DNA from: Lentisphaeria bacterium
GTDB taxonomy: Bacteria > Verrucomicrobiota > Lentisphaeria > Victivallales > Victivallaceae
DNA: 59,794 bases
Direction of reading: 5' to 3'
Assembly (NCBI GenBank): GCA_017456285.1
Contig: JAFTJQ010000051.1
Span: 1 to 59,794 of the forward strand
Numbering within the stretch: position 1 is the stretch's first letter; each line of letters opens with the position of its first letter. The position numbers and the translations under genes were made by a program. Shown in pieces: positions 52,232 through 59,794 of the stretch. Below the pieces are notes generated by a model. The model did no database searches and was not told where the DNA came from. It saw only the letters and a list, made by a program, of their open reading frames with translations.

Positions 52232-53211
52232 AAGGAAATGTAAATAATAAAACTGCAGAACTTCGCAATCTGATATTCAGAGAAATTTTAAGCGGAACTT
52301 ATCAGGTCGGAGAGAAATTACCTGCTGAACGGGAGATGGCGGAGCGATACAGCTTAAGCAGAGTAACCGTCCGCCGAGCCTATGAAAATTTGGAGCAAAG
52401 CGGCATTGTTATTCGTAAGCAGGGGCTCGGAACTTGTGTGGCGGATTTTTGTCGTGCCAATAGTTATTCAGGTAATATTATCGGACTTTTGATTAACGGA
52501 GCAGACCGTTTTGCCTGGGATTTCATTCGAGAGATTGAAACTCAAGTTCGGCTTTTGGGTGGCTTATTGGTTTTGAGGTTGACGGATGATGATGCACAAC
52601 TTGAGGAATCTGCTGCGATTGATTTGGTCGGTCAGGGTATTCAGAATTTGATAATTTGGGCTTCGGGCAAAGATTTTAAGTCTGAAACTTTCGAGAGGTT
52701 GCGGGTTTTGGGGACAAATATGGTCTTTTTTGATCGTATGATTCCCGGGGATTATGCGGATTATGTCGGTGTGGATAATAATGATATTATGGAGAAATTA
52801 TTTGATAAAGCACCTAAAAATATTGAAAAAGCGCTCTTTTTGAATCACCGTATCCCCTTTGATTCTGATAAGTTGCGTGAAAAATATTTTGTCCGGCAAT
52901 GCGGTAATCGAGGGATCGCCCCAACGGTTAAACGAATTGATTATGCGGAGTTGAAAAATATCAATTATCAGGAATTTGATGCCGTTTTTTGTGTTAATGA
53001 TGATATGGCAATGCAAGTCTATGAGCTTGATTCGGAGATTATGCTTTTCGGGATTGACGGATTGTGTCATAAATTTGTAAGTTACCGACAGCCGATGAAA
53101 ATGATGGCAGAGCGGATTATCGAGTTGCTTAATAGGCAACGATTGAGCGGAGATAAGTGGAAAAGTCGTAAAATTTTTGAAAAGGGAGAAATTTGTGAAA
53201 AAGTGCAGTGA
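52228..53211 (+). CDS. GntR-HTH/LacI-type sensor regulator of the operon
   Basis: A 327-residue regulator of the AraR plan. The winged helix is LRNLIFREILSGTYQVGEKL, LSRVTVRRAYENLEQSGIVI and KQGLGTCVAD. It is followed by a sugar-binding-protein-like domain (IIGLLINGADRF, LIIWASGKDFK, MVFFDRMIPGDY, DAVFCVNDDMAMQV, IMLFGIDG). It starts inside the stop of glycyl-radical enzyme 2 (ATGA overlap), so it is co-translated. It probably represses the operon at the palindrome over the -10 box and is relieved by the pathway sugar. Confidence 0.9.
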   Translation: MKGNVNNKTAELRNLIFREILSGTYQVGEKLPAEREMAERYSLSRVTVRRAYENLEQSGIVIRKQGLGTCVADFCRANSYSGNIIGLLINGADRFAWDFIREIETQVRLLGGLLVLRLTDDDAQLEESAAIDLVGQGIQNLIIWASGKDFKSETFERLRVLGTNMVFFDRMIPGDYADYVGVDNNDIMEKLFDKAPKNIEKALFLNHRIPFDSDKLREKYFVRQCGNRGIAPTVKRIDYAELKNINYQEFDAVFCVNDDMAMQVYELDSEIMLFGIDGLCHKFVSYRQPMKMMAERIIELLNRQRLSGDKWKSRKIFEKGEICEKVQ

Positions 53212-54247
53212 TTTGTTGTTTTTCCGCCCGAATCGGGTGTGGCGGTGTTATTTAGGTGGAGAGTTGCTGGATAAATTCATGGGGAGTGAGTCTGGCGGTG
53301 ATAACCTTTTCCCCGAAAATTGGCTGGGGTCGGTGACTGCGGCAGATAATGGTGAACATAGTACATCTGAAAATGAGGGTTTATCGCAAACGCTGCAAGG
53401 AGATTTTTTCTGTGATTTATTGCAGCAAAACAGCCTTGAATTGTTGGGAAATCAAGGTGGAAATTTAGGGGTATTGTGTAAATTTTTGGATTCTGCAATT
53501 CGTTTGCCGCTGCAATGCCACCCCGATAAAGAGTTTGCCCGTAAATATTGCAACAGCGATTACGGAAAAACTGAAAGCTGGTTTATTCTGGATACCAGAG
53601 AGATTAATGGGGAAAAGCCTTATATATTGTTGGGATTCAAAGAAAATGTAGATAAAAAGTTGTTCAAAAAAGCCGTTATGACGCAGGATATTGATAGCCT
53701 GCTTAATATGATGCACAAAATTGAGGTTAAAAAGGGCGATGCCTTTTTTATCCCCGGTCGAATCCCTCATGCAATCGGAAGCGGAGTTTTTATGTTGGAG
53801 GTACAGGAACCGACTGATTTGGTTGTCCAGCCTGAACGCAAAATCGGAAATATTCAGCTGTCCGACAAAGATATGTGGCAGAATTTAACTCCGGAATTGG
53901 GTTTGGAGTGTTTCAATTATCAGGGCGAGAGCCGTGAAAAAATCCTTGAAAAGTTACAGATTAAACCCCGGAAAATCAGCGAAAATATGCTTTCGTTGAT
54001 AGATGAAAAATTAACTGATTGTTTTCAGGTTAAACAACTTAATTTAGGGGTTAGAGATAAAATTGTATTGCCGCTTGATAGGTGGTATCTGGGAGTGGTT
54101 ACTTCGGGGAAAGGCGAAGTGAAAAGTTTCGGTAAAAATTATTCAATCCGCCGAAGCGATTGCTTTTTTGTCCCGGCAAGTGCCGAAGAGCTTGAGTTTG
54201 AAAATTCAGGAAGCGAAAATCTGCAAATTTTCCTTATAAATTCATAA
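53195..54247 (+). CDS. Class I mannose-6-phosphate isomerase-like protein
   Basis: A 350-residue cupin-type isomerase. The zinc site is visible as LPLQCHPDKEFARK (Gln and His), KTESWFIL (Glu) and GRIPHAIGSG (His). VQEPTDLVVQPER and a C-terminal cupin (FFVPASAEELEFEN) follow. These are features of Bacillus-type PMI. It starts at GTG 53195 with GGGAG, overlapping the regulator by 17 bases. Mannose-6-phosphate isomerase converts aldose and ketose 6-phosphates, so it should feed or drain the phosphorylated sugar handled by the operon. Confidence 0.88.
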   Translation: MKKCSDLLFFRPNRVWRCYLGGELLDKFMGSESGGDNLFPENWLGSVTAADNGEHSTSENEGLSQTLQGDFFCDLLQQNSLELLGNQGGNLGVLCKFLDSAIRLPLQCHPDKEFARKYCNSDYGKTESWFILDTREINGEKPYILLGFKENVDKKLFKKAVMTQDIDSLLNMMHKIEVKKGDAFFIPGRIPHAIGSGVFMLEVQEPTDLVVQPERKIGNIQLSDKDMWQNLTPELGLECFNYQGESREKILEKLQIKPRKISENMLSLIDEKLTDCFQVKQLNLGVRDKIVLPLDRWYLGVVTSGKGEVKSFGKNYSIRRSDCFFVPASAEELEFENSGSENLQIFLINS

Positions 54248-54263
54248 AAAATAAACTGTAGTA

Positions 54264-54288
54264 TTTTTTTGTTTTGAAAAAGGATAGG
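54264..54288 (+). repeat. Dispersed repeat, T7-GTTTTGAAAAAGGATAGG copy 1
   Basis: Direct copy of the 25-bp repeat that also follows tRNA-Thr at 54484. Its inverse lies at about 3023-3049 beside tRNA-Asn. It is followed by GGAGGATGCATTCTTAATT (about 54299-54317), a fragment of the long repeat at 54724. Confidence 0.6.
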
Positions 54289-54368
54289 CTTCGGCGGCGG
54301 AGGATGCATTCTTAATTCGTAATTTTTGAGGATCTACGACTTTTTTGCAATAAATTTTGAATTACAAC

Positions 54369-54396
54369 TTGCAATTTTTAGTTTGAGGTGTATATT
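54369..54396 (+). promoter_or_regulatory. Promoter of tRNA-Thr
   Basis: TTGCAA (54369-54374)-16 bp-TATATT (54391-54396), then AAGA, 13 bases before the tRNA. Same boxes as the tRNA-Asn promoter. Confidence 0.75.
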
Positions 54397-54408
54397 AAGA
54401 AATAACGA

Positions 54409-54483
<75 letters not shown>

Positions 54484-54509
54484 TTTTTTTTGTTTTGAAA
54501 AAGGATAGG
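54484..54509 (+). repeat. Dispersed repeat, copy 2, directly after tRNA-Thr
   Basis: TTTTTTTTGTTTTGAAAAAGGATAGG joins the CCA of tRNA-Thr with no gap, as its relatives do at tRNA-Asn (minus strand) and at the tRNA-like end at 71-88. Confidence 0.65.
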
Positions 54510-54526
54510 GGAATTAAGAATTAGGG

Positions 54527-54721
54527 CAGGTGTCGCACGACTTGCAATCGTGCGACTACAAATATACCGGATGCTTCGCTTCGCTCTGAATGACGAGTTT
54601 GGAATTGCTCTGCTACCGTAGTAAAATTTTTCCAACGTCATGCAGAGGAGCGAAAGCGACGAAGCATCCAGCCACGAGCCATTAGGCTCGCTTTTAGTCG
54701 TGCCGCAAGCACGACACCTAC
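54527..54721. repeat. MITE-like palindromic element
   Basis: Terminal inverted sequences AGGTGTCGCACGAC and GTCGTGC...GCACGACACCT bound about 195 bp. Inside are further inverted pairs: GGATGCTTCG (54568)/CGAAGCATCC (54661), and CGAGCC/GGCTCG. No reading frame of note. Part of it (GAGCGAAaGCGACGAAGCATCCAG) recurs inverted at 59605-59628. Confidence 0.6.
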
Positions 54722-54723
54722 CA

Positions 54724-54792
54724 TAATTCTTAATTCCCCTGTCCTCCATAACTTTGGGTGACGGAGGATGCATTCTTAATTTTTAATTCCAT
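54724..54792. repeat. Long dispersed repeat, left copy
   Basis: This stretch (starting AATTCTTAATTCCCCTGTCC and ending AATTCCATGC) is the near-exact reverse complement of about 59471-59540 at the other end of this gene cluster. It carries the GCATGGAATT motif that also bounds the palindromes at 27392 and 28458. Confidence 0.65.
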
Positions 54793-54857
54793 GCCTCAAT
54801 CTTCTCCCATTCATGCTGCTTTTTTAATAATTTTGCCAAATATTTATTGCTTTTTAC

Positions 54858-54885
54858 TTGCTTTTTATAAAATATATATTATATT
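54858..54885 (+). promoter_or_regulatory. Promoter of tRNA-Gly
   Basis: TTGCTT (54858-54863)-16 bp-TATATT (54880-54885), 19 bases before the tRNA. Confidence 0.6.
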
Positions 54886-54904
54886 TATAATATGGAGACT
54901 TTTT

Positions 54905-54978
54905 GCGAGTGTAGCAAAACGGTTATGCCCCGGCTTCCCAAGCCGGTCACGAGGGTTCGACTCCCTTCACTCGCTCCA
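54905..54978 (+). tRNA. tRNA-Gly (CCC)
   Basis: Acceptor GCGAGTG pairs with CACTCGC, discriminator T, encoded CCA. Anticodon stem CCGGC/GCCGG holds loop TTCCCAA with anticodon CCC. The T-arm is GAGGGTTCGACTCCCTT. Confidence 0.95.
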
Positions 54979-55033
54979 TTTTTTCAGCAGTTTAATACAC
55001 AATCAAATGCCGATGAGGGAATTAGTAAATAAA

Positions 55034-56251
55034 ATGAAATTTGCAAATTTAGAGTTATTTAAATTTATCTCCGTCTGCATAATAACTATTAGTATATCTT
55101 TTTTAGCAACTGCCGACTCTCCGCACGTTCAATTCCTCAAGCACAAACATCTTGCCAAAGTTGCCGACACCGGCATTCTAACTATTGTCAAAAATCCTGC
55201 CGCAAATAGAGTAAGCCGTTCAGGAACTTCCGCCGCACTCGCGGAAAATCCTTTTATTGATGTTACCTATCGTGCGGGGAGATCACAACTTGCAATGATT
55301 CCGGTACTGAATATAAGTGATGCAATTTTATCTGCGGACAAATCTTTATTGATTCTGCTTGAATCGACCCTGCAGCAAAGCGAGGAAGAAATAAATAGCA
55401 TAAACCGCATTATATTTTTCTCGCCCGAATATCAAAAAATAATTAACGCCTTTGAATTTAAAAATTCAAAAAAAGAATATTTGCGAGGCGAACTTGCTGC
55501 CGATAATACTCTTTTAATTGAGGAATTTTGCCGAAAAGAGAATACTCACTTCATCTCACTATACAAACTTAATGCTGAAAACTATCAAACCCCGATAACT
55601 TCAACTCCGATCTCTGCTCAAATCAGCGATGTAAAAAGTTCAGAGAATACCTTTTTGGTGAAACTCGAAAACAATGAACTTCTTGCATTCAGTAATGGAG
55701 AACTCCGCTCACGCTTCAATTGTCGCCGACAAGGTGGTAAAATTATCCTCACCGAAAATAATGACATTATCAACATCACCCCATCAGGAGTGGAGAAATT
55801 ACGCCTGTCAAGTTCGGGCAAACTCTATTCAGCGGACTTTGCCGACCTCAAACTTCCTAAAAAAATTGACTTCGCCGTAGCTCTCAAAAAAGATTTAAGC
55901 TTGATCGTCGCCGGTACGGACAGCGAAATCATGCAAATTGCTAATTTGAATACCGCACTTGAAAGCGATCTCGAAACTTCCAAAGGAATTATTGCTTTTA
56001 ACCAAGCTCAAAATTATCTGCTGACGGTATCAGAAAAAAAAGAAGAACTTAAACTTGAGGATCAAGCGACTTCGGATATTACTGAAATAAATTATAACAA
56101 AATTACCCCTCGTTCAAAAACTTTGATTGATAAACTATTCTTTGTCGGTGACCAAGATTGTGATATTATGATTTTATGTGAAAGCGGAGAACTTTTTCTG
56201 CTTCGCAAAGTTCGACGCACCTACAAGAAAAACTTACTTTTTAAATTTTAA
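55034..56251 (+). CDS. Exported protein of unknown function, propeller-like
   Basis: A 405-residue protein with a signal peptide (MKFANLELFKFISVCI, hydrophobic to about residue 24, then ATADS). The rest is beta-rich with repeated short strands (DKSLLILLES, TFLVKLENNELLAF, DLSLIVAGTDSEIMQIANL, YLLTVSEKKEE, CDIMILCESGELFLLRK) that look like WD/beta-propeller blades without a clear consensus. The start is uncertain; ATGs at 55007 and 55013 are in frame. It directly precedes uppS and ftsW, which allows a link to envelope synthesis, but no motif supports a specific role. Confidence 0.7.
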   Translation: MKFANLELFKFISVCIITISISFLATADSPHVQFLKHKHLAKVADTGILTIVKNPAANRVSRSGTSAALAENPFIDVTYRAGRSQLAMIPVLNISDAILSADKSLLILLESTLQQSEEEINSINRIIFFSPEYQKIINAFEFKNSKKEYLRGELAADNTLLIEEFCRKENTHFISLYKLNAENYQTPITSTPISAQISDVKSSENTFLVKLENNELLAFSNGELRSRFNCRRQGGKIILTENNDIINITPSGVEKLRLSSSGKLYSADFADLKLPKKIDFAVALKKDLSLIVAGTDSEIMQIANLNTALESDLETSKGIIAFNQAQNYLLTVSEKKEELKLEDQATSDITEINYNKITPRSKTLIDKLFFVGDQDCDIMILCESGELFLLRKVRRTYKKNLLFKF

Positions 56252-56270
56252 CTTGATGAGGTTTTTATAA

Positions 56271-56573
56271 ATGAATGAATTAATTTCAAGCGGCTTTTTT
56301 GAGTCAATCATGCTGATTTGTTTCGGGGCAAGCTGGCCGATGGCAATTTTGAAGACCATTAAAGCAAAAAATCCCGTAAGCAAAAGTTTTATTTTTTTGT
56401 GGCTGGTAATTATCGGCTATATCGCAGGGGCTATCAATCGCGGATACCACAAAATTGATTACGTTTTCTGCCTCTATATCATAAATTGTACCATGGTCGC
56501 AATCGATATGATTCTCTCTTATTACTATCGCTGCCAAATAAAAAAACAGGAAGGGGCGAAAGCAAATGGGTGA
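56271..56573 (+). CDS. Small PQ-loop/SemiSWEET-like membrane protein
   Basis: A 100-residue protein with three hydrophobic helices. GASWPMAILKTIKAKNPVSKS followed by FLWLVIIGYIAGAI resembles the PQ-loop half-transporters (SemiSWEET-like) annotated in anaerobes. A dimer could pass small sugars; this is inference. It overlaps uppS by eight bases, so translation is coupled. Confidence 0.7.
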   Translation: MNELISSGFFESIMLICFGASWPMAILKTIKAKNPVSKSFIFLWLVIIGYIAGAINRGYHKIDYVFCLYIINCTMVAIDMILSYYYRCQIKKQEGAKANG

Positions 56574-57267
56574 ACTTAACCACATAGCTATCATCATGGA
56601 CGGTAACGGCAGGTGGGCAAAAAATCGCAACTTGCCGAGAACTTACGGCCATGCAGAGGGCGCAAAAAAAGTTTCCGATGTGCTGCAATGGGCAAAAAAA
56701 TACGGCATAAAATATTTAACTTTGTACGCATTCAGCACTGAAAATTGGAAACGACCCGATGAAGAGGTTTCCGCCCTCATGAAACTGCTGAAAAAATTCC
56801 TTACCGAAAAAACTATTGAACTTATTGAAAATGATATTTGCTTGAAAATTGCCGGCAGAGTAGATGAACTCTCCTGCGAACTTCAAGCACTAATTCAAGA
56901 CAGCATAAAAAAAACTGCCGATAATAAATCCGGAACGCTCGTTATCGCCCTCAATTACGGCGGCAGAGCAGAACTTACTGACGCGGTGAAAAAAATTGCT
57001 GAAAAAGTGCAGGATAAAAAACTTAATATTCAAAGCATTACCGAGGAAACTCTCTCGCAAAATCTCTATAACCCGGAAATTCCTGACCCTGAACTTCTGA
57101 TTCGTACGGGGGGAGAACTTCGAATCAGCAACTTTTTATTATGGGAAATTGCGTACACCGAATTTTATATCACCGACACTCTGTGGCCGGATTTTGATGA
57201 AGCGACCTTTAGGGATGCCATTAATTCTTTCGGCAAGCGTGAACGCCGCAAAGGAGGTTTGTTATGA
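56566..57267 (+). CDS. uppS: Undecaprenyl diphosphate synthase
   Basis: cis-Prenyltransferase making the C55 lipid carrier for peptidoglycan and other glycans. The 233 residues start HIAIIMDGNGRWAKNRN (catalytic Asp), then TYGHAEGAKK, LTLYAFSTENWKRP, LNYGGRAEL, and the C-terminal RTGGELRISNFLLWEIAYTE. All are family hallmarks. It overlaps both neighbours by a few bases (upstream 8, ftsW 4). Confidence 0.96.
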   Translation: MGELNHIAIIMDGNGRWAKNRNLPRTYGHAEGAKKVSDVLQWAKKYGIKYLTLYAFSTENWKRPDEEVSALMKLLKKFLTEKTIELIENDICLKIAGRVDELSCELQALIQDSIKKTADNKSGTLVIALNYGGRAELTDAVKKIAEKVQDKKLNIQSITEETLSQNLYNPEIPDPELLIRTGGELRISNFLLWEIAYTEFYITDTLWPDFDEATFRDAINSFGKRERRKGGLL

Positions 57268-58556
57268 GTTTTTTTGCACCTCCTGAAAATAAAGACAACA
57301 ATCATCAAATAAATGACAAACATTTAAGTTCTAATATTTTGCATCAACGGAAACTTACTGCGAGTTTGATTCAAGATGTTGACGAGACTAAAATTGTAAG
57401 CTATGCGACTAAATTGGTGTTAGTTTCCGTATTTCTGATTTCCGCGGGCTTATTGGTTTTGTATTCTGCATCATTCGGAATTGCCGGACTAAAATATTTC
57501 CAAAACCAGCTTGTATGGGCTGTAATCAGTATCAGCGGAGCGATTTTGGCTTATTTTATCGGCTACAAAAAATTAACGGAATTAAGTCCCTATATTTTAA
57601 TTGTCGTTTTTATCCTGCTTTGCGGAGCTTTTTTCGGCCCTGAAATTAATGGAGCGAATCGCTGGATTAGAATTCCACTCCCCGGAATGGCATTAAGTTT
57701 GCAACCGTCTGAATTAACTAAAATTGCATTGTCGCTTTTTTTGGCAGGATACTGTGCCGCCAACTATCGAAATTTCCCGAAGTTATTTTCAAAGTACGGC
57801 ATGATTGTACCGGGACTGATTACAGCAATAATTTTAGCTGCCATTGCGGCAGGGAAAGATATGGGGACAACTATTTTGGTAGCGGCGATGTCGGGAGTGA
57901 TACTTTTTATAGCCGGGATGCGGCTTCGGTATTTACTCATCGGGGGAGCGCTTGCACTGCTTCTGTGTGTCATCGTCGTTTTGAACAACCCGACTCGAAT
58001 GAAACGCATAACCGATTTTACTAATCCCGAAAAAACTGCCGAAACTTCAGGGTATCAACTTTTTATGTCACAACTTGCTTTAGGTTCAGGCGGTTTGACC
58101 GGTCAAGGCTTCATGTGCAGCAGGATGAAAGCAAAATATCTCCCCGAAGCTCATACCGACTTCATTCTCTCAATCGTCGGCGAAGAATTTGGTTTTTTGG
58201 GAATTATGGTCATTCTGGGAGCCTACGCAACTTTTTGCTATCTCGCATTCAAAATAAGTTTTAATGCCAGAAATAAGCTGGGGATGTTTCTCGGGTGCGG
58301 ATTGAGTTCATTTATTGCCATGCAGGCACTTATCAATATGTCGGTCATCGGCGGACTTGCTCCGACTAAAGGGATGCCTGCCCCATTTATCAGTTACGGC
58401 GGAACAAACTTAGTCAGCTGTGTGGTGGCTGTCGGCATATTGCTCTCGATTGCTTCAGATGCAATCAATGAGGACTACAACAGTAAATTTTACAATATTT
58501 TATCGGCAATAACAGGAATTTTTAAGCGTAAAAATGGAAAAAAATCATTACAATAA
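57264..58556 (+). CDS. ftsW: SEDS peptidoglycan glycosyltransferase FtsW
   Basis: A 430-residue polytopic protein with an N-terminal cytoplasmic stretch of about 45 residues and about ten membrane helices. SEDS signatures are ANRWIRIPLPGMALSLQPSE, GKDMGTTILVAAM, YLPEAHTDFILSIVGEEFGF and PTKGMPAPFISYGGTNLV. The last two favour FtsW over RodA. It polymerises lipid II at the division site. Here it sits with uppS (lipid carrier) instead of in a classical mur/dcw cluster. Confidence 0.9.
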   Translation: MSFFAPPENKDNNHQINDKHLSSNILHQRKLTASLIQDVDETKIVSYATKLVLVSVFLISAGLLVLYSASFGIAGLKYFQNQLVWAVISISGAILAYFIGYKKLTELSPYILIVVFILLCGAFFGPEINGANRWIRIPLPGMALSLQPSELTKIALSLFLAGYCAANYRNFPKLFSKYGMIVPGLITAIILAAIAAGKDMGTTILVAAMSGVILFIAGMRLRYLLIGGALALLLCVIVVLNNPTRMKRITDFTNPEKTAETSGYQLFMSQLALGSGGLTGQGFMCSRMKAKYLPEAHTDFILSIVGEEFGFLGIMVILGAYATFCYLAFKISFNARNKLGMFLGCGLSSFIAMQALINMSVIGGLAPTKGMPAPFISYGGTNLVSCVVAVGILLSIASDAINEDYNSKFYNILSAITGIFKRKNGKKSLQ

Positions 58557-59433
58557 TATCATTACTCGGTCAAAAATCCTCAAATACACCAGAGAATTTT
58601 TTGATAATTTATCATTCATCGAGGTCAATACTAACACCGCAATTAAAAATCCAGCACCGGAGGAGTATATTGAATCGATTAACTGCTCAAATTCCCGCTT
58701 TTTGCGATGCAGTCCTGAAATCGCTATGAAAATTCTTTTGACGGAGGGGTTTCAAAAAATTTATCAGATCGGTCCTTGCTTCAGAGCCGATGAATTCGGA
58801 AGAAAGCACCGTGAAGAATTTACCATGCTCGAATTTTATCAAGTCGGTATTGATTATATGGAACTCCTGAAAATAAGTTGCGATTTAATTAAATATATTG
58901 CTGAAAAATTATACGGAAATTCTTTGATTACCTACAGCGGTAAAAAAATAGATCTTGCAAAAGTAGAAATTATCTCTGTCGAAGAGGCTTTTTTGAAATA
59001 TTGCAATATGAGTTATTCGGAAGCGGAAGAAAAAAATATTTTTGACGAACTTATGGTTACTGAAATTGAGCCGAATTTAGGAATTAATTGTATAACCGCT
59101 TTGGTTGATTATCCTGCAAATCGGGCATCACTTGCGAGATTGAAAAAATCTGACAGACGATTTGCCGAGCGTTATGAACTCTACATTGACGGGGTGGAAT
59201 TAGCAAATGCTTTCGGCGAACTGACCGATTTGACAATTCAAAAGCAAAGATTTGACGAAGCCAATAAATTCCGAGCCGCTAATAACATGCTTGCTTACCC
59301 CGAATGTACCGATTTTTTTGCGGCATTAACCAAAGGCTTACCCGATTCAAGCGGGTGTGCAATCGGATTTGATCGCTTAACAATGATTTTCTGTAATACT
59401 CAAAATATCGCCGATGTTTTAATCGAGTTTTAA
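58534..59433 (+). CDS. epmA: EF-P lysine-modifying ligase, class II LysRS paralogue
   Basis: A 299-residue class II synthetase core without the anticodon domain. It has motif 2 (CFRADEFGRKHREEFTMLEFY), ELANAFGELTD and motif 3 (GCAIGFDRLTMIF). This matches EpmA (PoxA/GenX), which attaches beta-lysine to elongation factor P to help with polyproline translation. EpmB and efp are not in the window. The start lies 23 bases inside ftsW and has only a weak ribosome site, so coupling is likely. Confidence 0.9.
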   Translation: MEKNHYNNIITRSKILKYTREFFDNLSFIEVNTNTAIKNPAPEEYIESINCSNSRFLRCSPEIAMKILLTEGFQKIYQIGPCFRADEFGRKHREEFTMLEFYQVGIDYMELLKISCDLIKYIAEKLYGNSLITYSGKKIDLAKVEIISVEEAFLKYCNMSYSEAEEKNIFDELMVTEIEPNLGINCITALVDYPANRASLARLKKSDRRFAERYELYIDGVELANAFGELTDLTIQKQRFDEANKFRAANNMLAYPECTDFFAALTKGLPDSSGCAIGFDRLTMIFCNTQNIADVLIEF

Positions 59434-59794
59434 TTTAGATATTTTGAGGGAATTAACGTCCTGCAGGCGATTATGCATGGAATTAAAAATTAAGAATGTA
59501 TCCTCCGTCACTCAAAGTTATGGAGGACAGGGGAATTATAAATTATTATAGGTGTTGCTCATTAAAGAACGATAAAGTGCAAGCCTGAAACGGCTCGTGG
59601 ACTGGATGCTTCGTCGCTTCGCTCCTCTTGTCCTGTCAACGGCAAGGAAGAGGGGGGATACAAAGGGGGAGAGTAGCTTGGAGTAATTTAGACAAGTGGC
59701 AATCTCCCCCGTTGTGTGGCAACTCGTGGCAAAAGATTTGAGGTGTCATTCCGCAAAAAAGCGGGAGGACAACTCGAAAATTTTGCCACATTGA
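59434..59794. repeat. Terminal repeat-rich region, inverted copy of the long repeat
   Basis: No gene is supported. About 59471-59540 is the reverse complement of 54724-54792, starting GCATGGAATTAAAAATTAAG. It continues with GGCTCGTGGACTGGATGCTTCG (59591-59612), the inverse of part of 54649-54690. The remainder is unique, with G-rich runs (59650-59672) and no reading frame I can support. Confidence 0.55.

Noticed and set aside
54758-55033. Longer start of the exported protein through tRNA-Gly
   Set aside because: The frame crosses the tRNA and repeat sequence; the signal peptide begins at 55034.

Overview
The window looks like a chromosome segment of an anaerobic, low-GC, sugar-scavenging bacterium of the Lentisphaerota (Victivallis-like) or a close PVC-group relative. 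This is inferred from gene content. Secreted pseudopilin-like proteins with the [16 protein letters not shown] leader and an H-x9-DG tail motif occur beside sialidase-fold enzymes. There are two unrelated glycyl-radical enzymes with their own activases, a PPi-dependent phosphofructokinase, many intracellular glycosidases with GntR/AraC regulators, and no respiratory genes.

Layout. Positions 1-3124 are a decayed mobile-element scar next to tRNA-Asn: a tRNA-like 3' end, an intact HigBA toxin-antitoxin pair with a palindromic operator, and a frameshifted polyvalent toxin gene. Positions 3585-14948 are a co-directional housekeeping block (pfp, gatC, gatA, proC, a family-2 glycosyltransferase, a YhcH-like protein, an ATPase, a ZIP transporter, uracil-DNA glycosylase, dgt, mutM), followed by a convergent guanidinium-type SMR exporter. 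Positions 15460-28366 hold a large intracellular glycosidase, then on the minus strand a GH13-like enzyme with a HEAT lipoprotein, two tandem secreted sialidase-like paralogues and two pseudopilins. The second pseudopilin has its ribosome site, start codon and first codons pointing the wrong way.

Positions 28684-36115 carry AraC and GntR/LacI-type regulators and a catabolic operon (dehydrogenase, TIM-barrel isomerase, phosphoesterase, GH57-like enzyme, radical SAM/SPASM protein). Positions 36132-40399 (minus) hold glycyl-radical enzyme 1, its activase and an MFS sugar importer, opposite an AraC regulator. Positions 43166-47628 are a FadR-type GntR regulon (GH13 glucosidase; DapA/NanA-family lyase plus EamA transporter) with two matching operators. 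Positions 47739-54247 are a single operon with its own operator: FGGY kinase, activase, glycyl-radical enzyme 2, GntR/LacI regulator and a mannose-6-phosphate-isomerase-like protein. It reads as a radical-based route for a phosphorylated sugar of unknown identity.

Positions 54264-55000 hold tRNA-Thr and tRNA-Gly among dispersed palindromic repeats. Positions 55034-59433 are an exported protein, a PQ-loop-like membrane protein, uppS, ftsW and epmA, followed by an inverted copy of one of the repeats.

Most promoters that can be read have a 16-bp spacer (TTGnnn-16-TATATT/TATAAT). The two most striking items are the probable invertible start switch of the second pseudopilin (28240-28311) and the kinase/glycyl-radical/isomerase operon (47672-54247). 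All functional calls come from reading motifs by eye; no database search was run.
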